Translations under genes and position numbers: made by a program
From: Hafnia alvei
GTDB lineage: Bacteria > Pseudomonadota > Gammaproteobacteria > Enterobacterales > Enterobacteriaceae
Length of the DNA: 64,000 nucleotides
Direction: 5' to 3'
Assembly: GCF_034424155.1 (NCBI RefSeq)
Contig: NZ_CP139992.1
Coordinates: 1,194,012-1,258,011 of the forward strand
The notes under the pieces: generated by a model
What the model saw: only the letters and a program-made list of their open reading frames with translations
Database searches by the model: none
Told to the model about the DNA's origin: nothing
In this document: in pieces, positions 24,580 through 33,834 of the stretch
How positions within the stretch are numbered: the stretch's first letter is position 1
How the letters are laid out: every line of letters begins with the position of its first letter

Positions 24580-24768
24580 GAAATGTTATTTACAGTATAG
24601 AAAATAGTTTTTAAAATTTAAAAATAACAATTAATCTATAAAATAAAATAGAATTTTAAATCAAGATTAATTAATGTGTTTTATGATTAGCGTGGTAGAT
24701 GTTGATATTAAAAGGAGGCGTTGGGGCTCCATTCATTATTAATACGCAGAAGCCCCAGATTATTTTTA

Positions 24769-25209
24769 TTAAACTAATTTATTATAAACGTAGAATGCTT
24801 CGTCGCGGACATACCCGTTACTTTCGTAGAGTGCCTGTGCTTTTGTATTATCAGTGGCAGTACTAAGCATAATGAAAGCAGAGTTTGTTTCTTTTGCTAA
24901 CTGATCAGCACGTTCAATGAGTTGTTTAGCAACACCGTGTTTTCTTGCCTCTGGCGCTACATACAAATCATAAAGTAACCAGATTCGTTTCATTTCTAGT
25001 GAGCAGAACAGCGGATAAAGCTGAGTAAAGCCTACGGCTTTTCCATTATCTTCTAAATAGTAGATGACTGATTCACCGAGCGTAATACGGTTTGTCAGAA
25101 ATTCTTCAGCAGCTTCTTTAGATTCGCTGACCTCATAAAATTTGCGGTATCCAAGATATAAAGGAAGGATTTTTTTAACATCTTCTGGCTGGGCTTTTAA
25201 AATTTTCAT
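24769..25209 (-). CDS. GNAT family N-acetyltransferase
   Basis: A 146-residue acetyltransferase. The acetyl-CoA binding motif A is visible as LYVAPEARKHGVAKQLIERA (R/Q-x-x-G-x-A-like), followed by the beta5-alpha4 segment ALYESNGYVRDEAFYVY. It is a single-domain GNAT of standard length; the substrate is unknown. It stands alone, with AT-rich DNA on both sides. Confidence 0.85.
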   Translation of the reverse strand: MKILKAQPEDVKKILPLYLGYRKFYEVSESKEAAEEFLTNRITLGESVIYYLEDNGKAVGFTQLYPLFCSLEMKRIWLLYDLYVAPEARKHGVAKQLIERADQLAKETNSAFIMLSTATDNTKAQALYESNGYVRDEAFYVYNKLV

Positions 25210-25539
25210 TGTGTATCCTTATCTTGATAAAGAAAATATTATAACACTCGCACAATGTTGTATTTAGTACGTATATTCAATACGAAATAAGTGTAGCGTA
25301 AAAAACTATCTGCTTGTGATAATTTTTATCTTTGTCACAGGACTGAATAAATACGTATCATCTAATACATCATTAAACCGATGAATTTATGATATTGCGT
25401 CGTACGCTTCTTTTATATTTATAAATAGAAAATGGATGTTTTTGGTGTAAATATCTAAAATAATATATTTTATAGATTTTTATACTGATTAATCGATGAA
25501 TCTCACCTTTTTTTTGCTATTTTGAAGAAGGTAAGACCG
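25210..25539. other. AT-rich intergenic region
   Basis: No gene is visible. The stretch is strongly AT-rich and is of the type often silenced by H-NS; it precedes the acetyltransferase gene and follows the FidL-like gene on the minus strand. Confidence 0.5.
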
Positions 25540-26040
25540 TTAAGATTTATCAACGCACATAATAATAGGGCTGTACATATTGCCAATGCTATAAGTGTTA
25601 CTGTTAGCGCGGCGCACAATATACACTAAATCAGCGTTCGGTTTCCCAGTGATGTTGTTTTCGATAAGCTGCGTTGGGGTGTTGTCACGTGCTGCTATAT
25701 GTTGTGCGTTTAATTTTATTGAAAGTATATTGTTAGTGTCTTTAGGTTGGTATTGGAATCCAACTTCTCTAGCAACATAATAGGTAGTTCCATTGTATTC
25801 AGCATCGCCAGATAATCCGATATATCCAGTTGAATCTGGTTTAAAGCGAACTAAAACGGTGCCTGAAAAATGAAAGGGTACATTTTCATTATCTCGGTTG
25901 GTGCTAAGTTTAAGGGTAGATTCACAAAATATATCGAGTTTTTCCTTATGTGATGCGGTATGCGGTGCAAAATAAACCCACAATGCAAAAATAAGATTAA
26001 TTGCCAAAACAACACCGAATATTTTTTTCATCGTATTCAT
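25540..26040 (-). CDS. FidL-like membrane-anchored protein
   Basis: A 166-residue protein with one N-terminal membrane helix (IFGVVLAINLIFALWVYF) and a periplasmic part of about 140 residues that ends in ...SPIIMCVDKS, with two cysteines (IFCES and IMCVD) that may pair. It resembles FidL, the small partner of the MarT regulator in Salmonella. ATG 26040 starts directly after the stop of the regulator gene, so the two are co-translated. Likely role: periplasmic sensor or stabiliser for the membrane-bound regulator, by analogy with other ToxR/ToxS pairs. Confidence 0.7.
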   Translation of the reverse strand: MNTMKKIFGVVLAINLIFALWVYFAPHTASHKEKLDIFCESTLKLSTNRDNENVPFHFSGTVLVRFKPDSTGYIGLSGDAEYNGTTYYVAREVGFQYQPKDTNNILSIKLNAQHIAARDNTPTQLIENNITGKPNADLVYIVRRANSNTYSIGNMYSPIIMCVDKS

Positions 26041-26043
26041 CAC

Positions 26044-26862
26044 TTAATTAGTATAGTTGCTATGGCAGCTGGAATACTTGTCATCATTTATCTGTTCACA
26101 GATAGTAACGAAGATCATTGCTTTTTTACCCTGAAGTGCAGAATCCCCAACTTTAAGATAAATATCGCTGCCTAAGCGACAGCTGAGATCTGAGTTTTTT
26201 AAGCTATCATTCGCTAGGGCGAGAAGCTTATCTCTATTCGTTCTATCGGTATGGTAAAAGCTGTAAACTGGACATGAATCTATTTTCCCGACCAGATAGC
26301 GGCTTTCGAAAGAAGGGGGCGGAGTGACTGAGAGAAAATAATAGATTCCGTTGGCGATAGTTAAGAAAACCAAGGCAATTATGATGAACTTCTGCCACTT
26401 ATTTTTTACTACAGCCTTAGACTGTGGTGCTGCTGTGGATAGTGCTTCGCCTGTATCCGTAATAATCTCAGGCGCTGCTATTTCTGCTGTTGAAGGTTCA
26501 ATGGGCAAAGAGCTCTCAATGGTGACATCGATATCCTTGCTGAACATAAAGCCAACCGTGGGAATCGTCACGATCACCACTTCTTCGATGCCAAGATCGG
26601 CAAAGTTGCGGCGAAGCATGCTGACATACTGGTTTAGGCTATTGTTAGACGCTTTTAAACCATGAGCGTCCCAAACCTGTTCAAGTAGCTCATCGCGTTG
26701 CAGGATGCTGCCATGATGTGCGATAAGTAGGCTAAGTAGGCGGTTAGCCGTTGGTGCTAGCGTGATCTCACCGGTTGAAAAATAGCTCGGATCGTCGCTG
26801 ATGAGCTTTATGCTACCGTCATCTGGGGTATAGATAATAGAGTGACTGATTCGGTAGATCAT
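26044..26862 (-). CDS. CadC/MarT-like membrane-bound winged-helix regulator
   Basis: A 272-residue ToxR-type regulator: an N-terminal OmpR-type winged helix (GEITLAPTANRLLSLLIAHH, then LLEQVWDAHGLKASNNSLNQ), a linker rich in Ala/Glu/Pro, one membrane helix (FIIIALVFLTIANGIYYFLS) and a ~90-residue periplasmic domain with cysteines in IDSCPVYS, LSCRLGS, TICEQ and YSSCHS. ATG 26862 is chosen because GGTGA precedes it; the open frame extends 20 codons further without a ribosome site. It pairs with a FidL-like gene. Direct DNA binding from the membrane is expected; the signal is unknown. Confidence 0.8.
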   Translation of the reverse strand: MIYRISHSIIYTPDDGSIKLISDDPSYFSTGEITLAPTANRLLSLLIAHHGSILQRDELLEQVWDAHGLKASNNSLNQYVSMLRRNFADLGIEEVVIVTIPTVGFMFSKDIDVTIESSLPIEPSTAEIAAPEIITDTGEALSTAAPQSKAVVKNKWQKFIIIALVFLTIANGIYYFLSVTPPPSFESRYLVGKIDSCPVYSFYHTDRTNRDKLLALANDSLKNSDLSCRLGSDIYLKVGDSALQGKKAMIFVTICEQINDDKYSSCHSNYTN

Positions 26863-27256
26863 AATCTCACCAGAACATTTATAGTTTAATAGAGTATAAG
26901 TGACAGATAACAATATTATCAAGATATGTATTGAGATCTTTTTTTAAATAAAAATCTGCAACGAGATAAACTTTCATACGTAATACACAGTAATTGAATG
27001 GTTATTCAATCATTATTTTCACTGTAAGAATAATCTACACAGAAAAAGTCTTATTAATGTAAATGGTGTTTATGTAGTGAGGTGTTAGCTGTTTTTATTT
27101 TGTTAAATATTGTATTTGCATTATAGGATATATCTTAATTGGATGTGGGTGTATATACATATAATTTTATTTTCATTATATGAGGTCGTGGTTATTATTT
27201 TTCTGATAATAAGATACAATGGCATTACGGTACTCTACACAGAGAAAGCATTAGTT
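26863..27256. other. AT-rich divergent intergenic region
   Basis: No gene. This region separates the MarT-like gene (minus) from an acetyltransferase gene (plus) and must contain both promoters. It is very AT-rich, which fits H-NS-type silencing. Confidence 0.45.
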
Positions 27257-27973
27257 ATGAATAATGAATATAATCAGTTCAACCAACCAGTAGGACATAG
27301 CTTACCTCATTGGAATGGATGTGAGGTGCCAACCCAATCCGTGCTTAACGGGCAGTATTGCCGGTTAGAAAGGGTATCCGCTGTTCATGCTGACGATCTG
27401 TTCGAAGCTTATCAATTGTCCGGCTCAGAAAAGGATTGGACGTATCTTCCTGCTGGCCCATTTAAGGATCGACAGGCGTTTGATCTTCACTTCAACGCAA
27501 TCTTAGCTTCGGTGGATCCACTGCACTATGCGGTTGTTGATTTAGCGACGGGTAAGGCGATTGGTACCGTTGCGCTTATGCGCATTGATGCGAAAAATGG
27601 CGTGATTGAAATGGGATGGGTGGTTTATTCCAGAGCATTAATGCGTACTCGTATGGCGACGGAAGCACAGTTTCTGTTGATGTCATATGTTATGGATAAT
27701 CTCCATTACCGTCGCTATGAATGGAAATGCGATTCCCTGAATGAAGGGTCGCGTAAAGCTGCGTTGCGATTAGGATTCAAATTTGAAGGCCTATTCCGTA
27801 ATGCCACGGTCTATAAAGGAAGAACCCGTGACACCGCATGGTTTTCGATTATCGATGAAGAATGGCCAGAAGTTCGAAATGCACTTGTCTCTTGGTTAAG
27901 CTCGGATAATTTTGATAATCAAGGCCAGCAACGCCATAGCCTAAATGATGTTAGAAATAACAGCATGGCATGA
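27257..27973 (+). CDS. GNAT acetyltransferase, RimJ/RimL type
   Basis: A 238-residue acetyltransferase of the Acetyltransf_3/RimJ-RimL type. The N-terminus MNNEYNQFNQPVGHSLPHW and CRLERVSAVHADDLFEAYQL match this group; the conserved EMGWVVYS strand, ATEAQFLLMSYVMDNLHYRR and C-terminal RKAALRLGFKFEGLFRNATV are present. ATG 27257 is chosen because the upstream open frame (back to 27110) encodes an unusual hydrophobic AT-rich stretch. A terminator follows. The substrate is unknown. Confidence 0.85.
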   Translation: MNNEYNQFNQPVGHSLPHWNGCEVPTQSVLNGQYCRLERVSAVHADDLFEAYQLSGSEKDWTYLPAGPFKDRQAFDLHFNAILASVDPLHYAVVDLATGKAIGTVALMRIDAKNGVIEMGWVVYSRALMRTRMATEAQFLLMSYVMDNLHYRRYEWKCDSLNEGSRKAALRLGFKFEGLFRNATVYKGRTRDTAWFSIIDEEWPEVRNALVSWLSSDNFDNQGQQRHSLNDVRNNSMA

Positions 27974-28019
27974 GATTATTCTTTTCTGAATATAACTCTT
28001 ATTCGCAATAAATCTATTG

Positions 28020-28041
28020 AGACGCTCTTGGGCGTCTTTTA
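28020..28041 (+). terminator. Rho-independent terminator after acetyltransferase
   Basis: Stem AGACGC/GCGTCT with loop TCTTGG, followed by TTTATTTT. Confidence 0.85.
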
Positions 28042-28079
28042 TTTTCTTCAGAAGTATCCGGCGATAATTTGCTGAGACT

Positions 28080-28589
28080 TTATCTCGAACTACGACGCTC
28101 TGAAATCCAGTCCTGAATTTCGATAGCGAAAGTGTCTGGCGCTTTACGGAATGTACGTCGAGCCAAATCTAAAATCGTGTGACGAGCCAACTCTTCTTCC
28201 ATGCGTTGCTGGGCGCCATCCATGACCGCACGAATGCTGCATGGACCTTCACATGCCCAAGCCGGAGGTGTTTCCTCAAAAACAGCGAGGCGTTGACGAA
28301 TTTCTTTGCACTCAAACACCGTCTTGGTGCCATCAATGGCCTGTGCAACGTCAAGCGCGGTAATGAGCTCAGGTGCTCTTGCTAAGCGGAATCCGCCGCC
28401 TTTACCTTCAGTGCTGACCACTAGCCCAGCACGTGAAAGACGGGTAAAAATTTTGGCAAGGTAATCGAAGGGAACACCTTGTAGTTCAGCCATCTCACGC
28501 ACATTCATTTCACGATCGTCGCCTTTGCTATCGACCATGCATAACAGGCTATGAAGGCCATATTCCACGCCTGAACTATAGAATGCCAT
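28080..28589 (-). CDS. Rrf2-family transcriptional regulator (Fe-S type)
   Basis: A 169-residue Rrf2 protein. The winged helix covers residues ~1-80 (GVPFDYLAKIFTRLSRAGLV, GKGGGFRLARAPE). Three cysteines at 94, 113 and 117 (FECKE, WACEGPC) match the Fe-S cluster ligands of IscR/NsrR/RsrR-like members, so it may sense redox state or nitric oxide. It is divergent from the flavoprotein gene at 28824, with a strong dyad between them, and probably controls that gene. The C-terminal ~40 residues are longer than in NsrR. Confidence 0.88.
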   Translation of the reverse strand: MAFYSSGVEYGLHSLLCMVDSKGDDREMNVREMAELQGVPFDYLAKIFTRLSRAGLVVSTEGKGGGFRLARAPELITALDVAQAIDGTKTVFECKEIRQRLAVFEETPPAWACEGPCSIRAVMDGAQQRMEEELARHTILDLARRTFRKAPDTFAIEIQDWISERRSSR

Positions 28590-28730
28590 ATCAAACTCCG
28601 CTTAGTAAATTCTTAGTAAGAATACATGGAACCGCACGCTCTGCAAAGGCATGTGTGAGATATAGCCTTATTTGAAATTTTAATAACTTTAAAATCAGAT
28701 AATTAGATAAAGTCGCTGACTAGGCGCCAA

Positions 28731-28777
28731 CGTTAACTCCGAAACATGTTGTCGGAGTTAACGGCGACATGTATAGT
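28731..28777 (+). promoter_or_regulatory. Promoter with large dyad for the NDH-2-like gene
   Basis: A perfect 12-bp inverted repeat CGTTAACTCCGA/TCGGAGTTAACG (28731-28742 and 28752-28763) encloses the loop AACATGTTG. TTGTCG (28749-28754), a 17-bp spacer and TATAGT (28772-28777) form a good promoter whose -35 lies in the right half of the dyad. A repressor bound here would block the promoter. Confidence 0.65.
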
Positions 28778-28823
28778 AGTAGTTATTGAAGTGGATGATC
28801 AAATAATCAAAAGGTAGCAAAGC

Positions 28824-30026
28824 ATGAATAACCGTATTCTTATCGTTGGCGCTGGTTTTTCTGGCATGTGGGCCGCTATCAGCGCTGCGCGTTTAGCGCA
28901 CCTGAATAATCGTCGTGATATCGAAATAACCGTCTTAGCGCCGCAGCCAGAACTGCGCGTTCGTCCGCGTTTTTATGAAGATAAAGTAGCCACGTTAGTT
29001 TCTCCTTTGCTGCCACTGTTTGGTGAGATTGGCGTTAACTTCCTGCAGGGAAGTGCAGAACAGATTGATTATAAAAGTAAAATAGTTTCATACCGTGACG
29101 GTGCAGGAAATGCCGCTTCGGTATCGTATGACCGGTTAGTGCTAGCCAGTGGTAGTCGTGTGAAGAAGTCGTTGGTTGAAGGTGCGCAGAAATATGCCTT
29201 CGATATTGATCAGTTAGAATCAGCCCAGAAGTTTGAAAATCATCTGCAAAATTTATCGAATCAAGAGCCGAGTGAAGCGCGTAATACCGTTGTCGTATGC
29301 GGCGGCGGATTTACCGGTATTGAATTGGCAACGGAGCTTCCTTCACGTCTTAAAGCGTTATTCGGCGAGGATACAAAGACTAAAGTCATCGTAGTTGAAC
29401 GTGGTGCCGAAATCGGCAGTCGGTTCAGCGCTGAATTACGCGATGTTATCGCTCAAGCTTCTGAAGAGTTAGGTATTGAGTGGAAGCTGAATGCGGAAGT
29501 TGAAGTCATTGATGCCAATGGCGTGACGCTGAAGGATGGAACACGCATTGATACTTCTACCGTGGTGTGGACCGTTGGCGTAGAGGCCAGCGCACTCACA
29601 CAGCAGTTGAAGGCTGAACGTGATAGTCAAGGTCGCTTGCTGGTTGATGAAAACTTGCAGGTTCGTGGATTGCCGGGCGTTTATGCCACTGGAGATGTTG
29701 CCCATGCCGCAACCGATAATTTAGGGCATAAAGCGCTGATGACCTGTCAGCATGCGATTCAACTGGGGAAATTTGCTGGTAATAACGTTGCCGCCGATCT
29801 TATTGGTGTTTCTGGCGTTGCTTACCGCCAGGAAAACTATGTGACCTGCCTCGATTTAGGCGCGTGGGGCGCGGTGTTCACGCAGGGGTGGGAACAAAAA
29901 GTTGAGTCGATTCGCGATGAAGCAAAAAAGATCAAAATCTCAATCACTAATGAGCTGATCTACCCACCAAAAGCAGAGCGCGATGTTGCTTTTGCTGCGG
30001 CAGATCCGTTGGCGGCGTTTGTATAA
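28824..30026 (+). CDS. NDH-2-like NAD(P)/FAD-dependent oxidoreductase
   Basis: A 400-residue flavoprotein of the type II NADH dehydrogenase-like family. The FAD-binding GxGxxG is in ILIVGAGFSGMWAAISAARL, the second nucleotide-binding motif in VVVCGGGFTGIELATEL, and the FAD-contact motif in PGVYATGDVAHA. The C-terminal region lacks an obvious membrane helix, so it may be peripheral or soluble. It stands divergent to the Rrf2 regulator and probably forms its main target; a role in redox balance or quinone reduction is inferred. ATG 28824 follows AAAGGTAG. Confidence 0.87.
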   Translation: MNNRILIVGAGFSGMWAAISAARLAHLNNRRDIEITVLAPQPELRVRPRFYEDKVATLVSPLLPLFGEIGVNFLQGSAEQIDYKSKIVSYRDGAGNAASVSYDRLVLASGSRVKKSLVEGAQKYAFDIDQLESAQKFENHLQNLSNQEPSEARNTVVVCGGGFTGIELATELPSRLKALFGEDTKTKVIVVERGAEIGSRFSAELRDVIAQASEELGIEWKLNAEVEVIDANGVTLKDGTRIDTSTVVWTVGVEASALTQQLKAERDSQGRLLVDENLQVRGLPGVYATGDVAHAATDNLGHKALMTCQHAIQLGKFAGNNVAADLIGVSGVAYRQENYVTCLDLGAWGAVFTQGWEQKVESIRDEAKKIKISITNELIYPPKAERDVAFAAADPLAAFV

Positions 30027-30039
30027 CCCCGTCGACGAG

Positions 30040-30060
30040 GGGCAGGCTTTGAGCTTGCCC
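30040..30060 (+). terminator. Terminator-like hairpin after the flavoprotein gene
   Basis: GGGCAGGC/GCTTGCCC arms form an interrupted stem with a short TTTGA loop, followed by TAGCTTTTCT. From here to 30360 no gene is visible; the stretch is AT-rich and should hold the yeeO promoter. Confidence 0.6.
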
Positions 30061-30360
30061 TAGCTTTTCTGAGTCATGCGATGTTGTGTTGTCGAATGTT
30101 AGCGTGGCTCAAAGATTGTTTTTTATTAATAATAAAAACGTATACCAATAAGTAATTATTGTTTTCTACGTTATAACCCTGCCAGCGAAATTATTATCCC
30201 CCTCACGCTAATTCTCTCTTTTTACAATACCTTAGTTTAAGTAAGTTTTTTGCCATTCCTTTTTGTTATGTCATAAATCACCTTTGTCCCGTTTTAGCGA
30301 CAACAGTAGGATACAAAAAATACTTTGCAGAATAAGTATCTATAAATCATTATTTGAAAC

Positions 30361-31845
30361 GTGGTTTCACTCCAATTTTGTAGGCTAATCTTGAACTTAC
30401 ATGCAGTACTGCGTCAGCGCGTAGCCAATACGCGTTGGTATGCGAAAAGAAAAAGTTATCGGGTTCTATTCTGGCGAGAAATAACGCCGCTTGCTGTTCC
30501 TATCTTGGTAGAAAATGCCTGTGTGTTACTGATGGGCGTCCTCAGTACTTTTCTCGTTAGCTGGATTGGCAAAGAAGCGATGGCAGGCGTTGGGCTTGCC
30601 GATAGCTTTAATATGGTGATTATTTCTTTCATTGCCGCCGTTGACCTAGGGACGACCGTGGTGGTCGCCTTTAGTTTGGGAACACGCGATCGCCGTCGAG
30701 CTCGCGCCGCCGCAAGGCAATCACTGGTATTGATGACGGTTGTTGCTTTGCTGCTGGCTGCGGGTATTCATTTGGCGGGTGAACACATTATTGATGTTAT
30801 CGCCGGTGATGCGACGCCAGAAGTCAAAACGTTAGCGCTGTCTTATCTGCAAACCACGGTGTGGAGTTATCCCGCAGCGGCTATTGCGCTCATCGGTAGC
30901 GGGGCGCTGCGTGGTGCCGGTAATACAAAAATTCCCCTGCTGGTTAACGGTGGGATGAATATCCTGAACATCATGATCAGTAGCGTACTGATTTACGGCA
31001 TCTTTGGCTGGGGTGGGCTTGGTTTTATCGGTGCAGGGCTTGGACTCACGCTCTCTCGTTATATCGGCGCGGCCTGCATTATTTACGTGCTGTTAAAGGG
31101 CTTTAACCCTGCGCTGCGTATTTCGCTGAAAAGTTATTTTAAACCGCTGAAGCTGAATATTCTGTGGGAGGTTTTGGGCATTGGTATTCCAGCCAGTATC
31201 GAATCGGTATTGTTTACCGGCGGTAAACTGCTCACCCAGATGTTTGTGGCGGGTATGGGCACCAACGTTATCGCGGGTAATTTTATCGCCTTTTCTGTGG
31301 CGGCATTAATCAACCTACCTGGAAATGCGCTGGGCTCCGCTTCAACGATTATCGTTGGACGCCGTTTGGGCAAAGGGCAAATAGGCCAAGCTGAACGTCA
31401 GCTGCGTTATGTGTTCTGGTTATCAACTATTGTCTTAACCATTATTGCTTGGGGAACCGCACCTTTTGCCGGCTTGTTTGCGTCTTTCTATACGCAAGAG
31501 TCAGACGTTATCGACGTGGTTAAAATACTGCTGTGGCTCAATGCCGCATTTATGCCGATCTGGGCTGCATCGTGGGTGCTTCCGGCAGGGCTTAAGGGCG
31601 CACGTGATGTTCGCTTTGCCATGTGGATTTCGATGCTCGGGATGTGGGGTTGCCGCGTCGTGGCAGGCTATACGTTAGGCGTTGTGCTTGGCATGGGGGT
31701 CGTTGGCGTTTGGCTGGGGATGTTCTTTGACTGGGCGGTGCGCGGCGTATGCTTCTATTGGCGGATGGTCAGCGGTCGTTGGCTATGGAAATATCCTCGT
31801 ATTCAGCCTGAAATCGTGGAAATTGATACCAATAAAACAGAATAA
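30361..31845 (+). CDS. yeeO: MATE family exporter YeeO
   Basis: A 494-residue MATE transporter with 12 membrane helices. It matches E. coli YeeO, an FMN/FAD and dipeptide exporter, nearly throughout (YRVLFWREITPLAVPILVEN, SGALRGAGNTKIPLLVNGG, ASWVLPAGLKGARDVRFAMW). The start is uncertain: GTG 30361 gives the longest form and aligns with the E. coli leader only loosely; the conserved core begins near the KRKSYRVLFW segment at about codon 29. Drives export with proton or sodium exchange. Confidence 0.92.
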   Translation: MVSLQFCRLILNLHAVLRQRVANTRWYAKRKSYRVLFWREITPLAVPILVENACVLLMGVLSTFLVSWIGKEAMAGVGLADSFNMVIISFIAAVDLGTTVVVAFSLGTRDRRRARAAARQSLVLMTVVALLLAAGIHLAGEHIIDVIAGDATPEVKTLALSYLQTTVWSYPAAAIALIGSGALRGAGNTKIPLLVNGGMNILNIMISSVLIYGIFGWGGLGFIGAGLGLTLSRYIGAACIIYVLLKGFNPALRISLKSYFKPLKLNILWEVLGIGIPASIESVLFTGGKLLTQMFVAGMGTNVIAGNFIAFSVAALINLPGNALGSASTIIVGRRLGKGQIGQAERQLRYVFWLSTIVLTIIAWGTAPFAGLFASFYTQESDVIDVVKILLWLNAAFMPIWAASWVLPAGLKGARDVRFAMWISMLGMWGCRVVAGYTLGVVLGMGVVGVWLGMFFDWAVRGVCFYWRMVSGRWLWKYPRIQPEIVEIDTNKTE

Positions 31846-31864
31846 GTCAGTCGTTGACGATATT

Positions 31865-31887
31865 CCTCCCCCCGTAACCGGGGGGAG
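31865..31887. terminator. GC-rich hairpin between convergent yeeO and lldD
   Basis: CTCCCCCCG/CGGGGGGAG stem with loop TAAC. It lies between two convergent genes but lacks a clear T tract on either strand. Confidence 0.5.
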
Positions 31888-31900
31888 ATTGACGAATCAA

Positions 31901-33046
31901 TTAGCTCAATCCTTCCTGCACCAAAGAGTCGCGGCTAATTTCAGCGATCGATTTTGCTCCTGTGAGCGTCATCGCAACGCGCATCTCTTTTTCGATTAAG
32001 CTCAGCAGATTTTCTACACCCGCCTGTCCGGCGGTGGCTAGTGCATACAAATAGGCGCGGCCTAATAATACGGAATCGGCACCGAGTGCGATCATTCTCA
32101 CTACGTCTAAACCGCTGCGAATACCGCTATCGGCAAGAATTTTAATCTCGCCTTTAACCGCATCAGCAATCGCGGGCAGGGCACGGGCAGACGACAATAC
32201 GCCGTCTAATTGGCGACCGCCATGATTCGACACCACGATGCCATCTGCGCCAAAACGAACCGCATCGCGCGCATCGTCGGCATCCAAAATGCCTTTAATC
32301 ACCATTGGGCCGTCCCAAAAATCGCGGATCCACTCTAAATCGCTCCAAGAGATCGATGGATCGAAGTTCGTCGCCAGCCAGCCGATGTAGTCTTCAAGTC
32401 CCGTCGGCTTGCCCAGATAGGCTGAAATATTGCCTAAATCGTGTGGTCGGCCATTAAGGCCAACGTCCCACGCCCAGGCTGGATGCGTCATCGATTGCAG
32501 ATAGCGACGCATGGCGGCATTGGGGCCACTCATTCCTGAATGGGCGTCACGATAACGCGCGCCCGGCGTCGGCATATCGACGGTAAACACCAGCGTTGAA
32601 CAGCCTGCGGCTTTGGCGCGCTCTAAAGCATTACGCATAAATCCGCGATCTTTCAGCACATACAGCTGAAACCACATGGGGCGATTAATCGCCGGTGTGA
32701 CTTCTTCGATAGGGCAAACGGAAACCGTGGAAAGCGTAAACGGAATGCCTTTATTATCAGCGGCGCGAGCGGCTTGAACCTCACCGCGACGTGCGTACAT
32801 CCCGCATAATCCAACGGGACCAAGCGCAACAGGCATGGCGAGTTTTTCATTGAACAGTTGAGTCTCAAGGCTCAGCGCCGACATATTTTTCAGTACGCGC
32901 TGCCGTAACGCTACCTGCGACAGATCTTCTACGTTGCGTCGTAGGGTGTGTTCGGCGTAAGCGCCGCCGTCAATGTAGTGAAACAAAAACGGAGGCAGTT
33001 TGCGTTGCGCCGCGGCGCGGTAGTCGGTTGCAGCTGAAATAATCAT
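31901..33046 (-). CDS. lldD: L-lactate dehydrogenase (FMN, quinone-linked) LldD
   Basis: A 381-residue FMN enzyme of the inner membrane that oxidises L-lactate to pyruvate and feeds the quinone pool. It is very close to E. coli LldD (396 residues), including N-terminal [20 protein letters not shown], the FMN segment and the catalytic His in [20 protein letters not shown]. The C-terminus is about 15 residues shorter than in E. coli. Third gene of lldPRD; its ATG overlaps the lldR stop by 4 bp. Confidence 0.96.
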   Translation of the reverse strand: MIISAATDYRAAAQRKLPPFLFHYIDGGAYAEHTLRRNVEDLSQVALRQRVLKNMSALSLETQLFNEKLAMPVALGPVGLCGMYARRGEVQAARAADNKGIPFTLSTVSVCPIEEVTPAINRPMWFQLYVLKDRGFMRNALERAKAAGCSTLVFTVDMPTPGARYRDAHSGMSGPNAAMRRYLQSMTHPAWAWDVGLNGRPHDLGNISAYLGKPTGLEDYIGWLATNFDPSISWSDLEWIRDFWDGPMVIKGILDADDARDAVRFGADGIVVSNHGGRQLDGVLSSARALPAIADAVKGEIKILADSGIRSGLDVVRMIALGADSVLLGRAYLYALATAGQAGVENLLSLIEKEMRVAMTLTGAKSIAEISRDSLVQEGLS

Positions 33047-33834
33047 GGATTTCCTTCCCTTGTTACATTTGTTTCTTCGTCGGGCAGGCGAGTGATACGG
33101 GCCTGCCGCGCTTCGTCTTCATGCAGATTTTTAATGGTGGAGTGAACGAAACCGAGGTGTGATTTTGCCGCTTTGCTGGCACGCTCGGGATCGCCGGCCA
33201 GAATGGCCTCAAGCAACTCGTTATGTTGCTCAGTGAGTCGAGAGAAAATGGTGGGTACGGTGTACATGCGCTGTCGGCTATGCATCACCGACGACTGCAT
33301 TAAATCGAAAAAGCCGCGCATGGTTTGCAGTAACACCACGTTGTGTGAGGCTTCGGCGATGGCCAGATGGAAACGTACATCGGCCTGTGCCGCGAGATCG
33401 GGATTGTCGCTTTCTTTCAGTTTCAGCGTGGCATCAAAACAGTATTGGAGTTTTTCTTTGTCGGCGTCGGTGGCCCGCATTGCGGCATGCCATGCGGTGC
33501 TGGCTTCAATCGCGTGTCGGGCTTCGAGGATGTCGTAACGATAGTTGGGATCCTCGGCAACCAGCGTGCGCAGAGGTTCGACGATACGTTGTTCCGACCA
33601 AGGCTGTAGTTCAAAGCGCACGTAGGTGCCGCCGCCGCGGCGGCTGATCAGAATATTTTCACTGATCAGCTTCTGAATGGCTTCGCGCAGCGATGAGCGA
33701 GATACGCCAAGTTCGGCGGCAAGCTGCCTTTCGGCGGGCAAACGCATGCCCGCCTCCAGATTACGTTCGTTAATAATCGCCTTAACGCGCTCGACTAAAT
33801 GGTCGGCAAGGCGAGGTTGTGGCAATGATGTCAT
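33043..33834 (-). CDS. lldR: GntR-family regulator LldR of L-lactate operon
   Basis: A 263-residue FadR/GntR-type regulator: an N-terminal winged helix ([20 protein letters not shown]) and a C-terminal all-helical FCD ligand domain ([20 protein letters not shown]). In E. coli LldR represses, and with L-lactate activates, lldPRD. ATG 33834 overlaps the lldP stop as ATGA. Two matching operators flank the lldP promoter. Confidence 0.95.
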   Translation of the reverse strand: MTSLPQPRLADHLVERVKAIINERNLEAGMRLPAERQLAAELGVSRSSLREAIQKLISENILISRRGGGTYVRFELQPWSEQRIVEPLRTLVAEDPNYRYDILEARHAIEASTAWHAAMRATDADKEKLQYCFDATLKLKESDNPDLAAQADVRFHLAIAEASHNVVLLQTMRGFFDLMQSSVMHSRQRMYTVPTIFSRLTEQHNELLEAILAGDPERASKAAKSHLGFVHSTIKNLHEDEARQARITRLPDEETNVTREGNP

